DNA of 64,000 bases, from the NCBI GenBank assembly GCA_028023455.1, contig JAQFVV010012405.1, positions 7,791,291 through 7,855,290 of the forward strand. The letters run 5' to 3'. The position numbers were made by a program, and so were the translations under genes. The notes below the pieces were generated by a model, which was not told the DNA's origin, ran no database searches, and worked only from the letters and a program-made list of their open reading frames with translations. This document shows, one piece after another, positions 9,690 through 21,392 of this stretch (positions are counted from its first letter, which is position 1; every line of letters begins with the position of its first letter). The DNA comes from Epiperipatus broadwayi. Taxonomy: Eukaryota; Onychophora; Udeonychophora; Euonychophora; Peripatidae.

Positions 9690-11395
9690 AATAATTTCTT
9701 AAAAAGATTTGAATACCTAGAGTTTTGTAAAATAGTATAATAAGCCTCAAAAATGTAAAACAACATTTTGGTATTGGCGAGAATGGTATTTTTGCAATAA
9801 GAAGAAAAGATGGAACTATTATTAAAAGAAAAGATGACATCATGAAATATATGGATGAGTTTTATAAAGAATGGAATAGCAATAAAGAACAAGAAAACAA
9901 AGACTCTCCTACAGTTACTACATCTTCTGAATTGCCCAGAATTTTAAATAAAAAAGTGAGAAATGCAATTAAACCTATGAAGAAGAGAAAACCTTCAGGA
10001 AATGATTGAATTATAAACAATATTTTAAAAGAAGCATTTGAAGAAATAAAAAAATGCTGTCAAAGCTATATAATATATAAATGATAAAGATGTATCAGAA
10101 AACTGGAAGAAAGAAGATGAAGAAAGATATTAGAATTTACAAACATATTAGTCTTTTTATTAGTTTTATACAAAATCTTTATCAAAATAATTCAATTCAT
10201 TTACAGCAAGCATTGAATTTTAACCAATCAAACTGGAAATGTAGTTTAAATGTGGTTTTAACAAAATTGATGACATCTAAGTATTGAAAAAAATTATAGA
10301 AAAAAACTATACAATGTGGATTGATGTCATGCTTTGCATTTGAAGCTTATGAGAAAGCATTTGATTTTAGAAGTATTTCTATAATGACTAAAGTTCAGAA
10401 TTTTATTAAGTTACTGACATACTGAAGAATATTTATTATAAAGCACAGCAATAACTTGATTATATAATGATACTAAAAAGATTAACATTGAGACGGGTGT
10501 ATGACAGGGGTGATTCTATATTTTCAAAACTTTTTATTGTAGTTTCACAAAAAATATTTTGTGAATTAAAATGGAAGGCTAAGGAACTAAAACTAAATGA
10601 AAATTATTTACGTTATTTAAATTTTGTACATGATATGGTTGTTTTGGCAAAATGCTTCAGAGCTTCAAGAAATGTTGGTAAAATTATCAGATTTAATTAA
10701 TAAAGTAAAAGTAAATACATACTAAAAAGTCTAAAGTAATGATTAATGGATTTTTTTTTCAGAAAAAAAAATTTATAATCTAATAGAAGTTAACAACAAA
10801 ACTACATTGATCAAAAAGATAAAATTAATCTTAGGAATAAACTTGTATAGAGTATTTTTGGTAGAAATAATATTAAATATGCCTATATGTTCGAAACAGA
10901 ATGTATTTAATGGATATAATTTATTAATTCTTATAGATCTAAGAAGTGGAAACTTTATAGAAAACCAATTGAAAGACTTTAAACTGTTTAATAAAATAGG
11001 AATAATGAAAAACATTGAAGAAGAAATAAGTGGATGGGATGGTAAACAGATATCACATTGACACCATTGAAAAAATTAAAAATGTGAAATGATGTTGGCC
11101 TAGACATATTTTTAGAAGAGATGATAATAGATGAACAGTTGAAGTCTTAAACTGGATCTCAAGAGACTGTAAAAGACCTCGAAAGAGACCAAAAGTAAGA
11201 TGAATGGATGAGGTCTTAAACTGAATCCCAAGAGACTGCAAATACCTAGAAAGAAATCAAAAGTGAGATGGATGGATAAAATAACGAAGTTTACTAGTGT
11301 GTTATGGTGAAAAGTGGTTAGTGGTCAGAAAAAGTGGATTAAACCTGGAAAGACTTCCAACCTGCAGTGCATTGTTAAGGAATAAAAGTGATGAT

Positions 11396-12267
11396 AATCT
11401 AATTTCATGTTACAAACACTTATACAAGCATGTGTTCAAATAATATGGTAAAAAGATGGTTGCATTATGAAAAAGATTAAGGAATACTGATTTAATCTAT
11501 TGGTGTGACTTTTGATTTAGATGGTTGAGTACTATTGATGATTCTTGACTTATATGGTTAACTGCAAATGTAGAGTTATAGATTTTGGAGCTCAAGATTT
11601 ATTGCATCACTGCTGCAGCTCTTGACACTTTCAATGACAAGCAGTAAACCATGCCATAATTATTATAGGGTGATGGTTTAAATGTTTGACTGTCAAATTC
11701 ATAGATATTATTATTATTATGCTTCTAAACAAAAGGTATGAGCATTTACAATGAGGTCGAAGTCTAAACTCTGCTTAAAAAACAATCTTTTTTATAAAAT
11801 AATCATTTGCTGAAATAAACATATTTTTTTTACATTTTCAAATCTCATTGTCACCTTATAAGATTTAGAGCATTAGCAGAGGGGTGGATTCTAGATCTGA
11901 AAATTGGTGGACAACAGCTTTCAATTATGTTACTCCCAGTGTTCAAACTCTGAGCATCTCAATATCATTTATTATTATATATTGTGCATGTAGTTTTAGT
12001 TAGCTAATAGTTGTTGCTACTTTTTTTTATAAAAAAAATAATTCCTAAAAATAGTGATGCAACTTTTTCTTCTAAACAAATAATGAACATTATTATTTAA
12101 TAACATGACTGAACTTAAAAGCAGTAGGATAAGTAATAATATATATATATATGCTACACATCTTTGTATGTACACAAAAAACATAAATACATAAATGAAG
12201 CAGTAGTAAAACTGATGTTTATTAGATTTTAAACAAACTTACTTATTATGTAATTAAATTAACTTAC
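11396..12267. other. intronic stretch, no gene recognised
   Basis: Nothing recognisable except short AT and T runs near 12140. It leads into the donor of the coiled-coil exon. Confidence 0.5.
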
Positions 12268-12344
12268 CTGGTTTCTCATTTCTGTTTGTAATTCTCTAAC
12301 TGCCAAAATAAGCTCGGCCATTACACTTGCAAACATGTGTCTTT
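12268..12344 (-). CDS. Tsp: thrombospondin exon: coiled-coil oligomerisation segment
   Basis: With the G carried over from the upstream exon, the translation is ERHMFASVMAELILAVRELQ followed by TEMRNQ. This has regular hydrophobic heptad spacing, as in the five-stranded coiled coil of COMP/TSP-3/4/5 (compare the LRELQE/ELL-QQ stretch typical of the family). It runs directly in phase into IRETQALKFELQHC of the next exon. The acceptor is TTTAATAG and the donor a consensus CAG/GTAAGT. The length is 77 nt (2 + 25 codons). The heptad pattern plus exact phase agreement with both neighbours supports it despite the small size. It is too short to show up as a long ORF. Confidence 0.85.
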
Positions 12345-14540
12345 CTATTAAATAAATTAAATAAACAAATTGAATAAATAAAAATAAAAAAACATCACGA
12401 CTTCATCTAATGCCCTCTACATTTACTCTATTTCAAAGCCATCTATTTCATATTTCCATAATCAATGGATAATAGATGATACTGTTATATTTACATATCT
12501 GGATTAGTTTTTGGATATGGCTAACCTTTTCTGAAGATGGTTAGTCATCAGCAACTAATCCAGGAATATAAATGTAGCATTACCATTTATTACATAAGTT
12601 TACAAAAGATGGCTCTGGACTAAAGTAAATAGAATGAACTTATATTTCATTTTCAATTGGAAAAAAATCACATTTTATTGCAAAATAAACACTAATCAAA
12701 ACAATGGACATTTTTTAAAATTATGTAAAAGTAAATTTAGTAAAGTCATTTTACTTAAACAGCTCCTAATATATTAAATTTTAATATATTATTTTTAAAA
12801 GGTCAAGTGATTTCTTGCTTGGTTCATAAGGTGCTTGAGCACCAAAATGAGAAGAATGGTATCACAATCCATCAACTTTAAGCTTCAGAACTATACAGAG
12901 CAATATATGATTAACTTTTAGTATATAATTTTTTCTTAACTATTTAAAATTTTTATCACTATCATATTATTTCAAATTGTTGCATAATCCAAACACAGGA
13001 AAACTGTATAATTATGTGTTCTTTAATAAATATTGTCATTATCAACTTTTTCTAATGTCATGTTCCATAAATTTTCTGAACAATTTTTTATGCTCTTTCT
13101 TAAAATACTAGCATTCTGTTGACCTTAGGATTGCTTTAGTTGTAAGGCTGATTGATTATTCACTGGATACTAGACAACAGTGTTATAACAATACTTTTAA
13201 GATCTAAAAAATTTGACATATATAACACCTCAAAAAGAAATATCTAAAAATTCTAAGTAGGTATTAAACAAAGTGGAATCAATGATAGATAAAAGTAAAA
13301 CTGAATGTAACGCCAACATCCCCATCATAAATTTATGCTATCTTACAACATCAGCTTTACTTATCATAAAAATAATTTTTGAAAAAATGACTGAAGTTTT
13401 GCTATAACATATGGATGATTTTGCATATTATTGAAGCAAAATTAAACATACGTAACTTTAAATACAAATAATTTGAATAATAATTTTAGAATAAAATAAT
13501 AGACAAGTTCAAAAGTTTGTTTATCAATTCTAATTAACAGTAAATATTCACATACTAATAATGGTGATTAACATCTTAATTTCCATTTTTCTAATTATAT
13601 GGCATTATATGTTAAAATATTTATATCATTATGTGTAAAACTTTAGAGTTTATCGCATTAACATTTTATATTTTTTTATTCTTTTATTTATTAGTTAACT
13701 ATGTTAAATAATTATTTAAATAAATAAGTTTCTGGAATTAGTTTTTTGATGTCTTTATTCTTCAAGCTATCTGTTCTGTGTATTACCAATCTGTGTTCTT
13801 GATTTGTATTTTAAGGCATTTGTAGGTTATCCCAGTGAAGTTATTTAGCATCAAACTTCTTGCTTTGATAAATACTTTATTTTACATTTAATATATAATA
13901 CAAGGCCTCTTTAAAATAGTGAAAATATTTTATTAATAAATATTTTTTCTTCAAGTAAAAAAATAATTAATTTTTCTAATTACATCAAATAACACTAAAA
14001 TCAATGGTCTTCTCAGCCAATAACCAGCAACCGACACTATGAAGCTAGATTTAAATCCAACCTTTGAAAGAATCATATAACAATTTTCTTTTTTTAAAAT
14101 ATATATATATATATTTGTGGTCTCCTAATGATGTAGATAATTTTCATCTCATAATATAAATATCCATTTTATTTTTATATAAAAGTGAAGCAGCCTTTAA
14201 ACAGACACAAGTTCTCTCCATCAACATCTTATAATGAAGGAGAAAGTGTTATGTACTGGATTTGACAATTTGGGGGTGATTCTTGTGGCTAAGAATGATT
14301 AGATATTTCATTTTTTGATCGAGATTGTATTGTTTTGTAAGTTACCCAGAAAACCAATCCTAAGTCTGATAAAACCTGAACATTTTTTTAAATAGTTACC
14401 AGGCCTAGATTTTGAACTCAGATTTAATAAATATGTTTTAGTGCAGAGTTAAAATGACAGATTCAGAGATCTGGTTGAGTTCTAAATGGTCACTCTTTAC
14501 TCATGGAATTCAGAATCACATAACCTCCAAGAGACTAAAC
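12345..14540. other. intronic stretch with one hairpin repeat at 12470-12570
   Basis: No gene is recognised. At 12490-12565 an inverted repeat pairs ggattagtt with aactaatcc around an inner hairpin (ggctaacc/ggttag). A related CTAATC palindrome lies at 42880-43020. Poly-A/T and AT runs occur near 14096-14115. Confidence 0.45.
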
Positions 14541-14544
14541 ATTT

Positions 14545-15086
14545 GATTTTATGCACAAGCCTTCTGGCATCCATTGATTACTCTGTTTAGCACAGGTGGC
14601 AATACTGTATGGAGAGTTTTGCTCTGTTTATCAAAAATTAATGTGCTAGTATAGGAAATGTGATCATGTGATGCTTAATGGTTTAACACCAATCCTGCCT
14701 AATAGGATAGTGGTGGCTATGGTTGTAAAAGAGCCAAAGACACCAAAATGTATGGGTGCTGAACTGAGTTCAGACCCATATGACTATATAAGCTAATGAG
14801 CTTAGATTGAAAATATTTTTTGTATTTTCAATTTCATTCTCATAGTTTTGTAGTTAAGTAAAGATAAAAGGTGTTTGCTAGAGGGTTGCATTAGATCATA
14901 AGATCTAGATGCAGTGCTCTCAGATCCAAAGCTCCTCACTGACGAAGGCCACAAGCCAGAAACTAGTCTGGGGATATTGGATGAGTAGGCATTAGATAGG
15001 GATTTTATGCACAAGCCTTCTGGCATCCATTGATTACTCTGTTTAGCACAGGTGGCAATACTGTATGGAGAGTTTTGCTCTGTTTA
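14545..15086 (+). mobile_element. F1 hammerhead element, direct-repeat arrangement (456-bp period)
   Basis: The block beginning gattttatgcacaagcc (14545) recurs at 15001. One full 456-bp monomer is therefore followed by the first ~86 bp of another. The full unit includes the hammerhead at 14924-14982. This is the tandem, greater-than-one-monomer structure expected if a circular or multimeric RNA was copied into DNA. It has no tRNA promoter and no ORF. Confidence 0.82.
14924..14982 (+). ncRNA. hammerhead ribozyme, type I (F1), intact core
   Basis: CTGACGA (variable position C, allowed) is followed by stem II GGC/GCC, GAAAC, a TA loop and GTC. Stem I is AUCCAA/UUGGAU plus UCCUCA/UGGGGA with internal loop AGC/UA. 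Predicted cleavage is between 14968 and 14969. All invariant core positions are kept. Confidence 0.85.
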
Positions 15087-15859
15087 AAGTATATCTTATA
15101 ATTATTTTAGCCTTTTTATTTTATTAGAATTACATAATTATGACTTATCATCCTGAAATATTTCTAATTTAGAACATGTGGTCAAATATCAATATACATA
15201 AATATATAAAGAGAGAAAAAATGTTTCTGTTTTTAATCAGTTTGTCTTTTGTTTAAATAAGTATTAGAATCTTGGCAATTAAAAACATATGTTAGCTAAT
15301 AAAACAGATTTCTATAACTCATTGAAGTTCTTTATTCTTTTACAAATTTAAAAATAACAATGAAGAAAATATTATTAATATTTCAATCTACTTTAAAAAA
15401 ATTCCAATTGCGAAGTGTGGGTTTAAAAAAAAAACTAACATAGTTACAATAATTGCTTTTTGTGTCACTATTATTGTCAAGCGTAATCACAGAGATTAAA
15501 TAAAATGTCATTACTTAATGTAAAACAATGAAAGATGTGCTAAAATGCAATTAAAAATAAAAGTTTTTTTTTTTTATATTTAAAAGAATTTTGAATACTT
15601 TTTTAGTACCATACATGAACTAAGATGCGAAGTTCAGCCAGACTTATAAAAAAAATGATTACGTAATCATTATTTTTATTATATATAAATTGATATTGAC
15701 AAATATTTAAAAAATGGTGTGATTTAATCCAATTGATGCGATTTGGTTCCGCCTGAAAGTCATATTTTGGAGTCATTTACATTTTTCAGATGTCTTTATG
15801 GGTATGTTATTATTTCAAGAATGTATAATGGAGATAAAATTTTAAATATATTTTTTTTT
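15087..15859. other. no gene recognised
   Basis: A+T-rich intronic sequence with poly-A/T runs. Confidence 0.45.
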
Positions 15860-16275
15860 AAAAAAGAGAAATGAAGTGTTGTTATATATGTTTATATATG
15901 GGGTATATGAGCACAGACTTTCACAATACCCACCACTCTCCACACTATCTCATAACACTGATACACTTCATGCTACACCAGCAATCATCAGTTGGTCCAG
16001 ATTACCATCTCCACACATATATGCTATAAGTGCTCATATATATATTAAGATAGCCAAACCTCATACTTTAATGGACAGGTTTCAATCTACTCCACACTCC
16101 AACTCTTCAACCGTCCATCCAATTGAAAATCTGATGATGGAATGCTCAAAGGCCACCCTGAGGCCGAGATTCTTGTCACACCCATGTTGACCTAAGGTAA
16201 TGTGTTCAAGTATATCAGTGTTATGAGATAGTGTGGAGAGTGGTGGGTCGTGTGAAAGTTTGTGCTCATATACCC
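15860..16275 (-). mobile_element. F3 hammerhead-bearing repeat, inverted ends, decayed core
   Basis: The ends are inverted copies of one another: ggtatatgagcacagactttcac near 15902 and its complement at 16245-16270 (gtgaaagtttgtgctcatatacc). The minus strand carries CTGATGA (about 15983-15989), stem II TGCT/AGCA and GAAG instead of GAAA. It is flanked by stem I complementarity (CCAA). The 104-codon frame across it is repeat sequence, not a gene. Confidence 0.65.
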
Positions 16276-16339
16276 TAATATATTACATATATAAACACAG
16301 GTATATAATAAGCCTGTGTGTTTCAGATATACATGTTTA

Positions 16340-16905
16340 TGTATAATTCAAAAACAGACATTAATCTTTAACTGAGATTTAAAATTTATAAATAAACTAA
16401 AGATAATATCTAGCTTAACAAATGATTAATACTAATAATTAATTTATTTATCTGAAATAGTTGGAAACAAAGTTGTAAGTGCAGATAGTTGGATACTTAT
16501 AACCCAAACTGTTATACCATATAAATGCAGTAATTTTGTGTATGAATATAAATACTTTTTTTGAATTGAACAAAAATTTGACAAACATTTAATATTTAAA
16601 TTCTAAATTTAATGGATTTTCAGTGCAGAGAATCTTTTTCAAAAGGCAGATGCTAGAAAAATAATTATTTCAGTAGAATTACGGAGTTTAATTTATACCA
16701 TTTTAATATATTTATAGTGAGCTTAGCATTGTTACATTTTCATTTACCATTGTCAAACTCCCTCCACTCACAACTTCGACGCCATCCATTTCAGATAAAT
16801 AAACTAATGATTATTACTAATCATTTTCGAAACTAGAGATTATCTCTAGCACAGATATAAACTTTAAACCTCAGTTAAAGATTAATATATCTGATTTTTT
16901 TAATT
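16340..16905. repeat. large inverted repeat (family G)
   Basis: Arms of about 110 bp (16360-16466 and 16785-16895) are inverted copies: attaatctttaactgag...agataatatctag...tgattaat against its complement. Diverged relatives occur at 55600-55830 (same orientation as the right arm) and 58490-58610 (as the left arm). No coding sequence or ribozyme core is recognised, so it is probably a non-autonomous foldback element. Confidence 0.65.
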
Positions 16906-17406
16906 TACACACACGGAGTTATTCACTTTTCTCTGTCCCGTATGTAATATCTTTATAGATATAATAAACACCTCCACACTTCCCCAATTCTTTTCAAATT
17001 CATAGCATTATAAATAAAATATACGTTATTTACTAAAAAAAAAAAAATCTTTTAATTTCACAGAAGACTTAAAGGCAGCAAGCAAGGCAAGTTCTTAATG
17101 CCCACCCCCCATTTATATGATAAATAAATATGAATGGATTCTTATAAATATGCACAGGACGGTGTGGTAAATTTGTCAGTTTGAATTCAATATCAAGAAA
17201 AAAAAGTTGCTGTCATTTCTTCTCAGATGGTGTTTATAATTCCTAAGTGAGAGATCAGTTTGTGTTTTTTTAAATCTACCTTTTATTTAATTCTTTGTGT
17301 TTTGTTTATTGCAATACACATTTTTCTCTACTTACTTTTAAAATACTGTACTATCAGTTTCAAAACTTCTGGAAGTTTTTTTTATAGAATATAAAGACTC
17401 TTGTCA

Positions 17407-17510
17407 AGCATTGGTGGTTGAGAGGTCAGCGACAGCTGCTTTACAAGCAATTGTCCCAGGTTAGCGGATTTGCTTCCTGGCTGATGCTATGACACATGAG
17501 GGAAAAATAT
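17407..17510 (+). mobile_element. SINE2 (tRNA-derived) copy
   Basis: The order is AGCATTGGTGGTTGAGAGG (A box side), TTTACAAGCAATTG, then a slightly damaged B box (GGATTTGCTTCC), then CTGATGCTATGACACATGA and an AT-rich tail. It lies immediately before the LINE remnant at 17514. Confidence 0.72.
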
Positions 17511-17513
17511 ATA

Positions 17514-17769
17514 TATATAAAGACTCTTGAAGTTGTACTGTCTGATTTTAAAACAGTTTCTGTTGCTCCTATTTATAAAAATGTGGTAATTACCAATTAC
17601 ACGAAAGTGTTTTAAGAATATTATTAAATAGATTGTTCTTAGTAACAAATGAATGACTGCCAGACATTCAATCTGATTTTAGAGTATCAAAAAACATTAA
17701 AATCATGGATTTGATACAAAGCCTATGCAAAAACAAAACAATATCATGAGCAAATGCAATATTTATATA
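17514..17769 (+). mobile_element. decayed LINE reverse transcriptase, left part
   Basis: Conceptual pieces include APIYKNVVITNY, then QSDFRVSKNIKIMDLIQSL, then YKA-AKTK. This matches the order P-F-K, 'Q-GFR--RSTIDMIF' and '-KCREQN' of CR1/L2-like LINE polymerases. The continuation 'DYINFTKTFDSINKNIF' lies beyond the pogo-like insertion at 21393. The coding sequence was therefore split by that element, and numerous stops mark it as ancient. Confidence 0.6.
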
Positions 17770-18104
17770 CACGTGGGTCTCATTTTATGTGGATTATTTT
17801 AATGCGATTTTGAAGTTATGCGATTCATGTTTCTTCTTAATATCTTTCATATTTCACTATATTTATTAGATATCAAGAAATTTAAATTATTAATAACTTA
17901 TTTTGACTTGAAATACTTTTTTTTTTCAAAAATATGTTATATTAACAGCTAATGTGAATATGGCCTGAAGCTGTATTTAGAATTTTAGCTTCTATGTAAA
18001 TAACCTATTTATACTAATGAGTAAATAATAATAATAATAATAGATTTATACTTACATATAAAAATATCACAATAAATATTCAAAAAATGTAAACTTTTAA
18101 ACCG

Positions 18105-20760
18105 TCATCATCATCATCATCAACCATTATCAAACCACTGCAGGATGAAGGTCTCTCCAAGTTTAATCCATCTTCTCCGATCTTTAGCTTCTCTTCTCCA
18201 CAACACCCCTGAACATTTTCTTATTTCATCCATCCATCTCACATGTGGTCTCTTTCTGGGTCTTTTACAATCTCTTGGAATCCGGTTTAAAATTTCAATT
18301 GTCCATCTATTATCATCTCTTCTAGCAATATGTCCAGCCCAACTCCATTTCAATCTTTTAATTTTCTCAATAAGGTCAGTAACACCTGTTTGTTGTCTTA
18401 CCCATACATTGTGTTTTCGATCTCTTATTGTTACTCCCAACATACATCTCTCCATACTCCTTTGAGTGGTCTGAAGTCTCTGTATTGCTCTTCTATTAAG
18501 TGTCCAAGTCTCAGATCCATAAGTAAGAACTGGTAAAACACATTTATTAAAAACCATCCTTTTCAAACACATAGGCATATTTCCTTTTAGTATCAAGTTA
18601 TTTCTACCATAAGCACTCCAACCAAGTTTAATTCTATGATTAATTTCCTCCATTATGTTTCCATCTGTATTAATAATCTGACCAAGGTATTTGTAACTGT
18701 TAACTTCTTCTAATTCTTCATAATCAATCTTTATTTTCATATTTTGAGCAAATCGATTAAACATTACTTTAGTCTTTTTAACATTTATCTTTAGTCCTAC
18801 TTTTCTACTTTCATCTGCTAACTCCTGCAACATTTCCTGCAGCTCTGAAGCATTATTTGCAAAAACAACTACATCATCTGCGAAATCTAAATGACTTAAA
18901 TACTCTCCATTTACTTTCATTCCTTTAGTTTCCCATTTTAATCCACAAAATACTTCTTGCAGCACTGCTGTAAAGAGTTTTGGAGATATGGAGTCACCTT
19001 GCCTTACACCTTTCTCAATGTTGATTTTTCCAGTATCATTATGTAATCTAATTGCTGCTGTTGCATTTTTATAAATATTCTTTAAAATATGACAATATCC
19101 TGGATCTATACCTTGATGATCCAATGCTTTAATCACTGAAGAAATGTGTATAGAATCGAATGCCTTTTCATAATCTACAAATCCAAAACATAATGACAAC
19201 TCATATTCATTTGTCCTTTCTATGACTTCTCTCAATACTTGGATATGATCTATTGTACTAAAACCACTTTTAAATCCAGCTTGTTCTCTTGGTTGTTGGA
19301 AATCCAAAGTTCTCTGTAGACGAGTTATAATTATCTTGGTAAAAATTTTATATAAAACTGATAAAAGGCTGATAGGTCTGTAATTTCTAATATCTTCTTT
19401 ATCACCTTTTTTAAATATTAATATTATTACTGCATTCTTCCAATCTTCCGGTACATCTTTATCATTTAGATATTTGGTATATAACTTTGCTAAAATTGTT
19501 TCTATTTCTTCACCTGCTTCTTTTAATATATCAATTATAATTCCATCATTTCCTTTCTTCATACACTTAATTGCATGTCTCACTTCTTCATTTAAAATTC
19601 TGGGCAATTCGGAAGATGTAATAGATATAGGAGGTACTTGTTCTTTATTACTATATAATTCTTGATAAAAATCTTCTACCAATTTCATGATGTCATCTCT
19701 CTTTTTAGTAATAATTCCATCTTTTTTTCTTATTGTAGATATAAATTTTCTACCAATACCAAAATGTTGTTTAACATTTTTGAGACTTTTATTTTCTTCT
19801 ACAGCTTTCCTTGCTATTTCACAGTTATACTTTCTTTTATCATTTTCAACTCTTTTCCGTACCATTTTACAAAATTCGAGATATTCAATTCTTTTTAATA
19901 CATCATTTTTGTATATCTTCATATTCCTTTTTTTCTTCATAAATTCTCTAGTCTCAGTAGAAATTTTATTAGTCAATTGCTGCTTTTTTCTACCAGCTAT
20001 GTTTGTTGCAGTTTTTAAAAGTGTATCAGTTATTTTCATATTAATTTCATTCAAATCTGAATCATGTTCAAAATCTCCTAACACTTGAAACCTATTTGTA
20101 AGTTTTAATTTAAATTCATTAGAATGTTTCTGGAGATTAGGAATATCAACTGTAAATATTGTTTTTCTTAATAATTTTTGTCTCTCTAGTTTTACATTAA
20201 CACGTAACTTACACCTTACTAATCAATGATCACTTCCTGTGTTAAATTTATTAAGAACATTACAATCTTGAAATATGTATTTTCTGTTAGTCAAAATATA
20301 ATCCAATTCTGCTGTACCTTCATTTGGATGCTTCCATGTCCATTTCCTTTTAACATTTTTCTCAAAAAATGAATTCATAATATAAAGTTTTTCTTTTTCT
20401 GCAAACTCCACAAGTCTATGTCCTCTCTCATTTCTATTACCATAACCAAAATTACCTACAGCAATTTCATCTTTCATTTGTCTACCAATTCTAGCATTAA
20501 AGTCTTCCATAACAATTTTAAAATGTTGTTTACTCTGATCAAAAGCCTTTTGTACATCCATATAAAAATCTTCTACTACTTCATCACTATGAGAACTTGT
20601 TGGGGCATAAACCTGAATTATCTGCATTTGGTATCTGCTATTAAGTTGTATAACTAATCTTGCCACTCTGTCTGATACACCATCAATCTCCACAATATTG
20701 TTCTTCCACTTTTTATTTATAATGAATCCTACTCCACTTCTATTTCCAATATGTGTATTT
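18105..20760 (-). mobile_element. RTE-type LINE, 5'-truncated, near intact
   Basis: The element contains an endonuclease-reverse transcriptase reading frame (18120-20757) and ends in the terminal trinucleotide run (TGATGATGATGATGATGA, 18105-18122) typical of RTE/BovB-like elements. The 5' end is cut within the endonuclease domain at about 20760, where sequence changes to the pogo-like element. It is the best-preserved member of a family with at least five other copies here. Confidence 0.9.
18120..20757 (-). pseudogene. RTE endonuclease/reverse transcriptase, one in-frame stop
   Basis: The frame runs about 880 codons. The C-terminal two-thirds of an AP-type endonuclease comes first, with MEDFNARIG in place of the usual GDFNARIG and the catalytic TGSDH. 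A TGA at about 20220-20222 replaces an expected Arg codon (H-stop-L-V, CGA to TGA). The frame then continues without interruption through a linker, the fingers (YRPISLLSVLYKIFTKII), the QAGFKSGFSTIDHI motif, VDYEKAFDSI, GVRQGDSISPKLF, the active-site FADDVVVFA, LKINVKKTK and the C-terminal tail (GHIARRDDNRW, KRPHVRWMDEI). The apparent start at 20084 is just the first GTG after the stop. With the missing endonuclease N-terminus and the stop it should be inactive, but one nonsense change in so long a frame means the family moved recently. Its products would mobilise its own RNA and could act on short non-autonomous elements. Confidence 0.9.
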
Positions 20761-21392
20761 TGTTATATATAACAGAAATAAATAATCTTTTAGATTTTTA
20801 AAATAAAAAATGAAGATTTTATAAACTGAAAATAATCTTTCTAATGATAATGTATAATCTTTTTGTTTTGATTACGATCTCATTTTTTTTAATATAGAAA
20901 CACAAAACCATTAACACAGCACAAAACTAGAAGTGGTGCTAGTTGTACATCACATCACGAATAAAAATAAAGTGGCTAGCAGGTTTTTCTGGGCATAATT
21001 GCTGAGAGATTCTTGACTTCGTTTAAGGAGAAGCCACAATACATCACATTACATCACATCCAATCTGATTTCTTCCAAGTTTATAAATGAACGCTAGTGG
21101 TAATGATTAAAATATGTATGAAAAATGTAAAATTAATTAAAAAAAGTAAAAAAAGTTTGTCTTGTATTAATTTTTTTCAAATATTTGAAATTTTTTATTA
21201 GTCATACTTTATTTGCTTATTTTTTTAATGCGAAATTTAAAATAATTTTTCCTTGTTGCTTTGCTTTTATGCGAATTCTGAAATACAGAACCTATCCCCC
21301 ATTTTTCAAGGTAAGTTAAGTCTATTTTTGTGTGATTTTTTTTAATGCGGGTTTTCTGTGGAACTTATCTACCACATAAAATGAGACCCAGG

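Larger units (their letters stand above)
8030..11395 (+). mobile_element. RTE-type LINE, decayed long copy with two nested insertions
   Basis: Read on the plus strand this follows the intact RTE almost from its endonuclease domain (8030-8340, resuming 9011-9170) through the linker (9240-9400, 9700-9890) and reverse transcriptase (9900-10700) to the C-terminal tail (11050-11385). Recognisable blocks include the endonuclease end (LTEIMYFRIVMF-like, 9080-9130), a damaged LDFVHDMVVLAK in place of LDFADDVVVFA (10620-10650), and the family 3' tail. Many frameshifts and stops make it non-functional. It is interrupted by an F1 element (8341-8997) and an F4 element (9398-9689), each flanked by a duplicated piece of LINE sequence. 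Those insertions are therefore younger than this copy. Confidence 0.85.
17770..21392. mobile_element. pogo-like (Tc1/mariner superfamily) DNA element with TA target site
   Basis: Terminal inverted repeats read TGGGTCTCATTTTATGTGG inward from both ends (left from 17770, right complementary at 21372-21392) and are flanked by TA (17768-17769, 21393-21394). The subterminal sequence is rich in 'aatgcgattttgaagttatgcg' and 'tttaatgcgggttttc' phrases, as in pogo/Tigger-type termini. No transposase ORF is recognisable. About 2.65 kb of its length is an RTE inserted at 18105-20760, so the element itself was roughly 0.95 kb and non-autonomous. Removing it rejoins the LINE reading frame at 17769/21393. 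Confidence 0.75.

Noticed and set aside
12490-12565. Hammerhead on the minus strand: GGATTAGTTG, CTGATGA, 6-bp stem II, closing ACTAATCC
   Set aside because: Stem I and stem II fit well, but no GAAA follows stem II (CCAT instead), so the core cannot form. Kept only as a hairpin repeat.
17770-21392. CRISPR array, bacterial operon or phage-like structure
   Set aside because: Nothing of the kind is present. All regular repeats in the window are simple repeats or eukaryotic mobile elements.
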